A stretch of DNA of 64,000 nt from Verrucomicrobiota bacterium (GTDB lineage Bacteria > Verrucomicrobiota > Verrucomicrobiia > Opitutales > Puniceicoccaceae). The stretch spans positions 186,001-250,000 of the forward strand of contig JBCDMB010000002.1 of assembly GCA_038744685.1 (NCBI GenBank). Direction: 5' to 3'. Shown here one piece after another: positions 29,187 through 36,654 of the stretch. Under the pieces are notes generated by a model. That model did no database searches and was not told where the DNA came from. It saw only the letters and a list, made by a program, of their open reading frames with translations. Position 1 is the stretch's first letter; the number at the start of each line of letters is the position of its first letter. The translations under genes and the position numbers were made by a program.

Positions 29187-30239
29187 CTAGGTATTCTCGC
29201 CAATTCTAAGAACAACACCAGATGAAGTATTGTACTTTCCTCCGACCAGGGCACAAAACAGGTAAGCAGGTCTCCCCTCCTTCATGAGAATCTGCGGACG
29301 TTCGAACCGCCCTTCACGTTCAAGACCGTTTGGAGCCTCCGGTAAGTAATGTTGAGAATTCAGGTAGGCGATCTGGGGCGCTTTCTCCCAATTCAAACCG
29401 TCAAGCGACTCAAGGTAGATGCCATACTCGTGATTGAAGAAGCCCATGTCTCGAAGGATCATCTTGTAAACACCGTCCTCGTGCCAGACATAAGCATCCT
29501 CAGTTTGCGCGTTTGGGATTCTCTTGCGCATGTTAATGATCGGGTTGCCGGGAAATTTCTCGTAGGGCCCAGTCGGTGAGCTGGCTGTCGCCAAACCGTA
29601 CTGCCGATTGGTGTGTATCCCCGTGTCCTCTGTTGCCGGCCGCATCCCAGTTGCCAGATCTTTGTTCCAATCCTCTACGCACCATCCCTTGTAATAAAGT
29701 CGGCACTCCCCGTCCGGCGAGCGAACAAATGCCGGATTTGAGGTAACCGCGCTATCCCAATCGCCACGAGGATCGGACCCCGCCTCGACAATAGGCCGGT
29801 CAAAACGTTCCCAAGGACCATAGAGCGAGGTGGAAACGGCTACGCCTACGCGCTTGGAAGTCACCATCCCGTCGCAGTTTCCCATGTAAAAGAGATAATA
29901 AGTGCCACCAATTCTGTGAATCGTCGGGTTATGGATCGTCATCGAATCCCAAAAATCACCTCCGCGGCCAATCAACGCCGTTTCCAGCACTTCATAGGGG
30001 CCCTCGGGTGATCGGGCCACCGCGTGCCCTATCTGGCTGCACTCCAGCCAACCTTTGTGCGCAGCCTCGTTGGCCCACTTGGAGTAGAATACATGGACGT
30101 TGCCGTCTTCATCAAGAATCGGCGAACAACCCCAAACGTTGTTTTTCTCATCTTCGAGTATACGACCCAAGCCAGTGAGGCGCTTTGCAAAAGTCGAAAG
30201 GTTTTCCTCAACCTCGGAAGCGATGGTCTGAATTTGCAT
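29187..30239 (-). CDS. Five-bladed beta-propeller glycosidase, paralogue B (family uncertain)
   Basis: 350 residues and no signal peptide, so cytoplasmic. Repeated short motifs, one per blade (GNVHVFYSKW, YYLFYMGNCDG, CRLYYKGW, VYKMILRDM, PAYLFCALVGG), show the five-bladed propeller of the GH43/GH32/GH117 type. Conserved acidic groups such as GGDFWDSMTIHNPT and QTEDAYVW are probably catalytic. The exact family cannot be fixed by eye. It is strongly similar along its full length to the gene just upstream (30268-31284), which points to tandem duplication; this copy has a short insert after GMRPATEDTGIHT. It lies between that paralogue and the GH2 in one operon, so the three probably act in turn on the same oligosaccharide. 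Confidence 0.82.
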   Translation of the reverse strand: MQIQTIASEVEENLSTFAKRLTGLGRILEDEKNNVWGCSPILDEDGNVHVFYSKWANEAAHKGWLECSQIGHAVARSPEGPYEVLETALIGRGGDFWDSMTIHNPTIHRIGGTYYLFYMGNCDGMVTSKRVGVAVSTSLYGPWERFDRPIVEAGSDPRGDWDSAVTSNPAFVRSPDGECRLYYKGWCVEDWNKDLATGMRPATEDTGIHTNRQYGLATASSPTGPYEKFPGNPIINMRKRIPNAQTEDAYVWHEDGVYKMILRDMGFFNHEYGIYLESLDGLNWEKAPQIAYLNSQHYLPEAPNGLEREGRFERPQILMKEGRPAYLFCALVGGKYNTSSGVVLRIGENT

Positions 30240-30267
30240 TGGATGCGGAATAGCAAGGAAGGATAGC

Positions 30268-31284
30268 TTAGTTCAGTCGTAAGACTACGGCCGAAGAGGT
30301 GTTGAACTCCCCTCCAACGATCGCACAGAAAAGATATTCTGGTTTGCCGTCTCGCATCAAAAGTTGCGGACGCTCGAAACGACCCTCGCGTTCCAGCCCG
30401 TTGGGTGCCTCCGGCAGATAAACCTGAGAGTTCAAATAGCTGATTTTGGGATACTGATCCCAATCCAGTCCATCTCTCGACTCAAGATAAAGACCATACT
30501 CATGGTTGTAGAAGCCCATATCCCGAAGAATCATTTTGTAGACACCGTCCTCGTGCCAGACGTAGGCGTCTTCGGTCTGCGCCTTGTCTACATACTGACG
30601 CATGTTCACGATCGGGTTGCCCTTGTATTTCTTATACGGTCCAAGTGGATTATCCGCTACAGCGAGACCGTATTGCCGGTTAGCCTGCCACCAGGTCCCG
30701 TCCTTCAGGTCGCGTTCCCGGTCAGCTTTGCTCCATCCCTTGTAGTAAAGGCGGCACTCGCCAGAAGGAGCCATCACAAATGCCGGATTGGAAGTGACCA
30801 GACTGTCCCATTGATCGGGCTCTTCCGATCCAGCAGGAAGAAGAGGTTCGTCCAACCGCTGCCAGGGACCATCCAGAGAATCCGAGAAAGCGACGCCGAC
30901 GCGCTTCGTCGCCACCGTTCCGTCGGAATTGCCCATGTAGAAGAGATAATATTTCTCTCCCACCCGATGAACCGTCGGATTGTGAATGGTCATGCTGTCC
31001 CAATAATCTCCCCCGCGCCCAGTCAGGACGGCTCCTTGAACCTCATACGGACCTTCCGGGTGAGGCGCGATGGCATGAGCAATTTCGCTACAGGTCAACC
31101 AACCTTCATGAGCAGCTTCGTTCCTCCAGCGGGAGTAGAACACATGAACGTTACCCTCACTATCATAGATCGGTGAGCAGCCCCAAACGTTGTTGTCCGG
31201 ATCTTCAAGAATTCTGCCTACGCCCTCTAGACGCTTCGCAAAATCGGAGAGCTGGGTTTCAATTTTAGATTCAATGACTGACAT
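30268..31284 (-). CDS. Five-bladed beta-propeller glycosidase, paralogue A (family uncertain)
   Basis: 338 residues, cytoplasmic. It shares almost every motif with the next gene: VWGCSPI, VHVFYSRW, GGDYWDSMTIHNPT, YYLFYMGNSDG, WDSLVTSNPAFV, AQTEDAYVWHEDG, MILRDMGFYNHEYG and PEAPNGLEREGRFERPQ. This is the first gene of the 31284-26646 operon (28 bp to the paralogue, then 6 bp to GH2). The operon is divergent from the LacI-family regulator, and a near-perfect copy of the candidate operator lies 81 bp before its start, so it is the most likely direct target of that regulator. The two copies may attack different linkages or sulfation forms. Confidence 0.82.
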   Translation of the reverse strand: MSVIESKIETQLSDFAKRLEGVGRILEDPDNNVWGCSPIYDSEGNVHVFYSRWRNEAAHEGWLTCSEIAHAIAPHPEGPYEVQGAVLTGRGGDYWDSMTIHNPTVHRVGEKYYLFYMGNSDGTVATKRVGVAFSDSLDGPWQRLDEPLLPAGSEEPDQWDSLVTSNPAFVMAPSGECRLYYKGWSKADRERDLKDGTWWQANRQYGLAVADNPLGPYKKYKGNPIVNMRQYVDKAQTEDAYVWHEDGVYKMILRDMGFYNHEYGLYLESRDGLDWDQYPKISYLNSQVYLPEAPNGLEREGRFERPQLLMRDGKPEYLFCAIVGGEFNTSSAVVLRLN

Positions 31285-31365
31285 AAATTCTGTGAAAGGG
31301 TGGTGCTAGAGGCAGCTGCGGGACCTTTTAGAAGCATGGCTTAAAGGTCTTTGAGCCAACCAGTT

Positions 31366-31377
31366 TTTCACGTGTAA
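31366..31377. promoter_or_regulatory. Candidate LacI-type operator, site 3
   Basis: TTTCACGTGTAA is 11 of 12 identical to the palindrome at 33302. It lies between the beta-propeller/GH2 operon and the divergent LacI gene, 81 bp from the former start and 132 bp from the latter. Confidence 0.55.
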
Positions 31378-31474
31378 CATAAACAATGAGAGCAGCTTGG
31401 TTTTCATTCAATTGTAAATTGCCCAATCTGCTAGCAGGCCCAGTCGGTTGAAAAGATTTCCTCAAAACAAACGG

Positions 31475-31499
31475 TTGACAGCTTTACTACACAGTAAAG
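31475..31499 (+). promoter_or_regulatory. LacI gene promoter with inverted repeat
   Basis: TTGACA at 31475-31480 is a perfect -35 box just before the regulator's ATG at 31510. CTTTACTACACAGTAAAG at 31482-31499 is an 18-bp inverted repeat with 6-bp arms. It fills the space where the spacer and -10 should be, so a bound protein would block the promoter. Autoregulation is likely, although this arm sequence differs from the CACGTG palindromes. Confidence 0.5.
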
Positions 31500-31509
31500 T
31501 AATGCGGGT

Positions 31510-32538
31510 ATGATCAAGCTAATCGATATTGCGGAGCAACTAAACCTTTCACGGGTAACTGTTTCCGCAGTGTTGAATGATCGATACAAAAAACTCGGCA
31601 TTTCGGAGGCCACAGCGAAGCGGGTCATCAAGGCCGCGGACGAGATGGGCTACCAAAGAAACGAGATGGCCATCTCAATGAAGACCGGAAAGAGCTTCCT
31701 CCTCGGCTGCATGACGGGTGCTCTCGATTTAGAGTGGGGCGGTCGCATCGTTGAAGGTGCCCTGCTCGGGCTCCGCAACACCGCCTACTCACTGAAGCTC
31801 GAATCGGTCCATTCATCGGTAGAAAACGAGGCTGCGGTACAACGGTTTCTGGGAGCAAGGGTCGCGGGAATTCTCGCCTGCAATATTAATCCCAATCTCG
31901 AAGACACCGCCCGTCTCAAGAACGATCTCGATCGCTACAAAATCCCCCTCGTGTGTAACAACTGTCGCGACGAGCTGTCTCCTTACAAAGTGGCTCCAGA
32001 CAACATTCGAGGAAGCCTTCTCGCTGTCGAGCATCTCGTTAGCCTAGGACATAATCGAATTGCCTTCGTAGGAGGAGACCAAACCAGCGACACAAGCATC
32101 CAGCGAGAGAAGGGCTTTCTCAAAGCACTCGGGAAGCTCAACCTCAGCCTTGGTCCCAATTTTCTCGAAAGAGGAAACTGGGATTTCGTCGAGACTGAGA
32201 AAGCAGTAAAGCGGCTCCTCTCCGCCAAAACCCGACCTACAGCCATCATCTGCGCAAACGACGAAATGGCAGCTGTAGCCTTACGAACGATTCAGCGTGA
32301 GGGATTGCGTGTGCCAAAAGACGTGTCCGTTGTCGGCTTCACAAATGAGCGGTTAGGACTCCTCGCCAATCCACCACTGACTACGGTGGCTCAGTCTGAA
32401 AAAGAAGTTGGCAAGGCCGCGATTAAGATGCTGATCGAAATTGTGGGAGCTGGGCCTGACCGAAAACTGAACCCAAAAAGCACGTTGCTCCCTTCGAGGA
32501 TCCTTGCACGGGAGTCTACTGGACCCGCACCAAAATAA
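31510..32538 (+). CDS. LacI-family transcriptional regulator
   Basis: 342 residues, the normal length. The helix-turn-helix lies at the very N-terminus (IKLIDIAEQLNLSRVTVSAVLN), followed by the hinge region with YQRNEMAISMKTGKS. A periplasmic-binding-protein-like effector domain follows (GAL-type LLAVEHLVSLGHNRIAFVGG, PTAIICANDEMAAVALRTI, VSVVGFTNERLGLLANPPLTTV). It would bind a sugar and release DNA. It is divergent from the beta-propeller/GH2 operon, and the shared candidate operator lies between them. The start at 31510 leaves almost no leader and no good Shine-Dalgarno. It probably controls the operon, GH29 and perhaps the pseudopilin genes. Confidence 0.94.
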   Translation: MIKLIDIAEQLNLSRVTVSAVLNDRYKKLGISEATAKRVIKAADEMGYQRNEMAISMKTGKSFLLGCMTGALDLEWGGRIVEGALLGLRNTAYSLKLESVHSSVENEAAVQRFLGARVAGILACNINPNLEDTARLKNDLDRYKIPLVCNNCRDELSPYKVAPDNIRGSLLAVEHLVSLGHNRIAFVGGDQTSDTSIQREKGFLKALGKLNLSLGPNFLERGNWDFVETEKAVKRLLSAKTRPTAIICANDEMAAVALRTIQREGLRVPKDVSVVGFTNERLGLLANPPLTTVAQSEKEVGKAAIKMLIEIVGAGPDRKLNPKSTLLPSRILARESTGPAPK

Positions 32539-32553
32539 CCAAGATCCTCCCTT

Positions 32554-33285
32554 CTAATTGTTGCGGAAATACTTGTCGAGGTCGGCCATGACGACCTCCT
32601 TCTCTAGCCATTCGACGTGCCCGTCAGCGAACAAGTAATGACCGCCGCCGTTGTACTTATCGTTCACCCCAGCGGCTGCCCAGTAGGGCCAGACCAATTG
32701 ATCTGCAGTGCCGTTTCCGTCCGTTTCGGCAATGATAACGGTCCTACTGAGATCTTTCAAATTCACCTTCCGAGCTGGAGGTGATTTGTCTATGTTTCTC
32801 TCGGGATTTGAGTGCCACCAATCGGGGCCGAAGGTTACGTAGTTGTATCCATAGGAACTAGTTGTGATATCATTGTCCGGGTCAAAAGGGAGCTCGTAGC
32901 CGGGATTTTGGAAAATAGACTTTGCTGGATCAATTCTCCACACATACGCGTTCGGGCTATCGACGCGTTCAACGAAGCCTAATTTTTCGCCTACGAGATC
33001 CTGCCACGACCAGTTCGCATACTTTGTGTCCTGTCCCCCATAGGGAATGTAGGAGCTCGGCGGAAAATACTCCGTTCCTTCAGCAACTACGAGTTCGAGG
33101 CCCGAGTGCATTTGACGGAGATTACTCGAAGATTTCGCCATATTCGAACGCTCAACCATACCGCCTGTTATGGGTATGATGATCGCGGCTAAGATTCCGA
33201 TTATGGCGATAACGGTAAGCAGCTCGATGATGGTGAAGCCGCGCTTATTGTCGGACGATGAGTCCGGTAGGTATGGGGAGGGCAT
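32554..33285 (-). CDS. Type II secretion-like pseudopilin with H-X9-DG motif
   Basis: About 243 residues from the ATG at 33285. The frame is open further upstream, but only this start puts the prepilin signal at the N-terminus. KRG-FTIIELLTVIAIIGILAA is a type IV prepilin signal: cleavage after Gly 16, Phe +1 and Glu +5, then a hydrophobic helix. The C-terminal GGGHYLFADGHVEWLE is the H-X9-DG signature common in Planctomycetes and Verrucomicrobia. It would be processed by a prepilin peptidase and placed in the inner membrane or a pseudopilus. A perfect TTACACGTGTAA lies 16 bp before the ATG, which suggests repression by the neighbouring LacI protein. It is convergent with lacI. Confidence 0.9.
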   Translation of the reverse strand: MPSPYLPDSSSDNKRGFTIIELLTVIAIIGILAAIIIPITGGMVERSNMAKSSSNLRQMHSGLELVVAEGTEYFPPSSYIPYGGQDTKYANWSWQDLVGEKLGFVERVDSPNAYVWRIDPAKSIFQNPGYELPFDPDNDITTSSYGYNYVTFGPDWWHSNPERNIDKSPPARKVNLKDLSRTVIIAETDGNGTADQLVWPYWAAAGVNDKYNGGGHYLFADGHVEWLEKEVVMADLDKYFRNN

Positions 33286-33301
33286 GTCAATAGGATTAAA
33301 A

Positions 33302-33313
33302 TTACACGTGTAA
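33302..33313. promoter_or_regulatory. Candidate LacI-type operator, site 4 (perfect palindrome)
   Basis: TTACACGTGTAA, a perfect 12-bp palindrome 16 bp before the pseudopilin ATG and 166 bp before the divergent sulfatase ATG. It is the best copy of the motif in the window, and at this position it should overlap the pseudopilin promoter or leader. Confidence 0.6.
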
Positions 33314-33479
33314 ACGCAAGGGTAATATTGTAATATACCACTAAAAACCGAAAAATCCACCCATGTGATCTCTCCCACAGGCCGTTCATGGTCTTATCAA
33401 AAGATAGTTTGTCACCTCAAATCGCGGTAGAAGACTCTCAGGCCTTTCTTCGTCAGTTTTCACCCCTTTGACGCAGCCC

Positions 33480-35147
33480 ATGCGCCTATTCCCTGAGCTC
33501 GCCACTTCGTTCCTTCTTACGGTCCTCTCAAGTCCTGCGACTGAATCGAGGGCCTCATTTGTGGACGAGCGGCCAAACATTATTTTCATTCTCACGGATG
33601 ACCAGCGGGCGGACCACGTCGGCTTCATGGGCAACGAGATTGTTCAGACGCCAAACTTGGACCACATGGCGGCTGAAGGGACCGTTTTCGACAATGCCTT
33701 TGTCACCTCCTCCATCTGCACCCCAAGCCGCGCCTCTTACCTGCTCGGACAATACGAACGTAAACACGGAATCAACTTCAACTCCGGCACTTCGATGTCC
33801 CCTGAGGCGTGGGCGAAGTCCTACCCGATGATACTCCGCGAGCACGGCTATTTCACCGGGTATATCGGCAAGAACCATCTACCGATAGGCCGGAAAGGCT
33901 ACTTCACAGGAATCATGGATCGGAGTTTTGATTTTTGGTATGCCGGGCACCATCACCTAGGCTTTTACCCGAAGGATCGCCACGCTATCTTCGACGAAGC
34001 CACCGACGATACCCAAACTGAGATCATCGGAGAAGGTGCCCTCGCCTTTCTCGATCCAGACTCCAACGAAACGATGATGCGAAATGCCGTTGAGTTCCTG
34101 CAAACGCGTCCCGAGGGTCAACCCTTCTGCCTTTCAATCTGCCTCAACCTTCCTCATGGCGTCAGCACAAGCGGCATGGAAAAACGGGAGCAAGACGATC
34201 CCCTTTATCGGTCCGCTTACCGTGATCTTCAGCAGACGATCCCTCTGACACCCAACTACATCGCTAAGGGCGATATCGATGAACCAAAGCTTCCAGCCGA
34301 TCTCCTTCTCGTCCAACTTCGCCAAAGCAACTATTCCTGGGTCGACAATCCCGATACGGTTCGCGAGCGACTCATTCGCACCTACCAAACGATCACTGGA
34401 ATCGACCGTATGATCGGTCAAATCCGGGACACGCTTCAAGAAACCGGTTTGGATACCAACACCGTCATTCTCTTCAGCTCCGACCACGGCCTTCTTTTCG
34501 GAGAGAACGGTCTCGGTGGAAAATCCCTCTGCTACGAGACGACCCTTAAAGTTCCGTTGGTGATCTACGACCCCCGCACTCCAAGCGGAAACCGGGTCGA
34601 CGAGCTGGTCCTCTCCATCGACATTGCCCCAACCATCCTGAGCCTCGCCGGTATCGGAATCCCCGATACCATGCAGGGTGCAGACCTGACACCCTTTCTC
34701 CGGGGTGAACGACCCGAATGGCGGGAAGTGGCCTTCGGGGAAAACCTCTGGTCAAATATTTTCGGCAACCCTCGCTGTGAAACGGTGCGCAACGACGACT
34801 ACCGCTACATCCGCTACTTCAAGAACGACAATCTCGAGAAACGTTTAAACACGAAGCCCGAAGACCTCTACACCGTTCCCCCTTCCATGGCAGAGGACTA
34901 CCGAAGCTCCCTTACCTCAACGATTCTCGGCGAACCCGTCGTCTACGAAGAGCTCTTTCACATTACCAGTGACCCTTACGAATCCATAAATCTGGTCAAC
35001 GATCCAGCCCACGCTGACGTCCTCGATCATCTCCGCTCAAAATGCATAGAAATGGTCGCAGTCGCGAAGGGGGACATCGATACGCCACCGTCCACCATCC
35101 CGGTCGATTCCCGATGGACGGAAACCAACTACCGGAACGGACTTTAA
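33480..35147 (+). CDS. Secreted S1-family sulfatase
   Basis: 555 residues from the ATG at 33480; a TTG 12 bp upstream is in frame but unlikely. The signal peptide is about residues 1-25. RPNIIFILTDDQRADHVG gives the metal aspartates, and CTPSR at residues 80-84 is the formylglycine motif, followed by ASYLLGQYERKHG. GKNHLP and SSDHGLLFGENGL complete the active site, and the C-terminal domain ends with the LFHITSDPYESINLV block. It resembles the heparan/choline-type S1 enzymes in layout. It is the first of two co-oriented sulfatases (29 bp gap) and diverges from the pseudopilin gene. It desulfates an exported glycan; substrate unknown. Confidence 0.92.
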   Translation: MRLFPELATSFLLTVLSSPATESRASFVDERPNIIFILTDDQRADHVGFMGNEIVQTPNLDHMAAEGTVFDNAFVTSSICTPSRASYLLGQYERKHGINFNSGTSMSPEAWAKSYPMILREHGYFTGYIGKNHLPIGRKGYFTGIMDRSFDFWYAGHHHLGFYPKDRHAIFDEATDDTQTEIIGEGALAFLDPDSNETMMRNAVEFLQTRPEGQPFCLSICLNLPHGVSTSGMEKREQDDPLYRSAYRDLQQTIPLTPNYIAKGDIDEPKLPADLLLVQLRQSNYSWVDNPDTVRERLIRTYQTITGIDRMIGQIRDTLQETGLDTNTVILFSSDHGLLFGENGLGGKSLCYETTLKVPLVIYDPRTPSGNRVDELVLSIDIAPTILSLAGIGIPDTMQGADLTPFLRGERPEWREVAFGENLWSNIFGNPRCETVRNDDYRYIRYFKNDNLEKRLNTKPEDLYTVPPSMAEDYRSSLTSTILGEPVVYEELFHITSDPYESINLVNDPAHADVLDHLRSKCIEMVAVAKGDIDTPPSTIPVDSRWTETNYRNGL

Positions 35148-35176
35148 GAAAACCAAGATTTTCTCACGCCAAAACC

Positions 35177-36649
35177 ATGTATAGATCGCTGCTCAAATCT
35201 CTCATCCTCTTCTTTTTCGTCTTCAAGCTTTCGGCAGATGAAAGACCCAACATTCTAGTCATCGTTGTCGACGATCTCGGTTATGTCGATGTAGGCTTCA
35301 TGGGGTCAACCGAAGTCTCCACACCGGTTCTCGATCAACTGGCGTCAAACGGAGTCATCTTCCATAGCGGATACGTCACCCACCCCTATTGCGGACCGTC
35401 GCGTGCCGGACTCATCACCGGCCGCTATCAGGCGAGATTTGGAGTCGAAACCAATTTCACTTACTCCCCTTACGATCTCCATCAAGGCCTTCCACTCGAA
35501 GAAAAGACCTTTGCCGAGCGCCTTAAACCAGCTGGCTATCGCACTGGAATCATAGGCAAGTGGCATCTCGGTGCTTCCAAGCCGTTTCACCCGAACAGTC
35601 GCGGCTTTGACCATTTTTACGGGTTTCTTTCCGGAGGGCACTACTATTGGCCTGAAAGCGTGACCAACGTCAAAGACCTCATCCTTCCCAACGGAAATCC
35701 ACACTACAGCTTCAATGAAGGGTCATTCCTTCCACTAAGTCGAAACGATCAAATCGGAGAATTTGACGAATACCTGACCACGGCCCTGAGCCGCGACGCA
35801 GCCGATTTTATCCGAGAAAGCGACACTCCTTTTCTTCTCTACCTTGCCTACAACGCACCGCACGGCCCTCTCGAGGCTCCCGCAGACTTGATTGAAAAAT
35901 ACAGTCACATTGAGCCCGCAACCCGCCGCACCTATCTCGCGATGATTGACTCTCTGGACCAAGGGATCGGCATGGTAGTCGATGCTCTCGAAGAAACAGG
36001 AAAGCTTGAAAACACCCTGATCTTTTTCCTATCCGACAACGGAGGTGTGGCACCAAAGGTGAACCACATGAACGAAAATTGGGCCGACAATGGTCCCCTG
36101 CGGGAGGGCAAGGGAAGCATGTATGAAGGCGGCAGCAGGGTTCCGTTCATCGCGCATTGGCCTAAGGGTATTCCCGGAGGACAGGATTTCGACTATCCCG
36201 TATCCTCGCTCGACATCGCGGCAACTACGGTTGCACTCGGAGAAGGCGATACATCGGGTCACCCTCTCGACGGAGTCAATCTAATCCCACACCTCGACGG
36301 CACCCTGGACCATCCGCCCCACGAAGCGATCTATTGGCGCGTGCGTGACGGAGCAGGATGGGCAATCCGAACTCCGACTGCGAAGATGCTCAAGAAGGGT
36401 TACTCAACCGATCCTCCCGAACTCTTCGATATGGTCAACGATCCCTACGAGTCGGCCAACATTATTGATCAAAACCCGGAACTGCGGCAGCAACTCGCAA
36501 AGCTCTGGAACGATTGGAATGCCGGGAACTCCGCAAATGTTTTCCTTCAAGCGGGCGAATATCAGCGAATGCGGCTTCAACTGTATCGGGAGCTATACGA
36601 GGAGCAAAAGGCCAAGGCCGACGCTCGGGATCCGATTGTGATCAAGTAG
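35177..36649 (+). CDS. Secreted S1-family sulfatase (arylsulfatase B/galactosamine-6-sulfatase-like)
   Basis: 490 residues from the ATG at 35177; the frame is open upstream into the previous gene, but the signal peptide (MYRSLLKSLILFFFVFKLSA) sets the start. VVDDLGYVDVGFMG, then CGPSR at residues 72-76 with AGLITGRYQARFG, GKWHLG and LSDNGGVAPK are all in place. MYEGGSRVPFIAHWPKGIPGG is the block typical of arylsulfatase B-like enzymes, many of which act on galactose or N-acetylgalactosamine sulfates. That fits a galactan locus but is not proof. It converges with the sugar porter gene, whose stop is only 5 bp away. Confidence 0.93.
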   Translation: MYRSLLKSLILFFFVFKLSADERPNILVIVVDDLGYVDVGFMGSTEVSTPVLDQLASNGVIFHSGYVTHPYCGPSRAGLITGRYQARFGVETNFTYSPYDLHQGLPLEEKTFAERLKPAGYRTGIIGKWHLGASKPFHPNSRGFDHFYGFLSGGHYYWPESVTNVKDLILPNGNPHYSFNEGSFLPLSRNDQIGEFDEYLTTALSRDAADFIRESDTPFLLYLAYNAPHGPLEAPADLIEKYSHIEPATRRTYLAMIDSLDQGIGMVVDALEETGKLENTLIFFLSDNGGVAPKVNHMNENWADNGPLREGKGSMYEGGSRVPFIAHWPKGIPGGQDFDYPVSSLDIAATTVALGEGDTSGHPLDGVNLIPHLDGTLDHPPHEAIYWRVRDGAGWAIRTPTAKMLKKGYSTDPPELFDMVNDPYESANIIDQNPELRQQLAKLWNDWNAGNSANVFLQAGEYQRMRLQLYRELYEEQKAKADARDPIVIK

Positions 36650-36654
36650 TTTTT

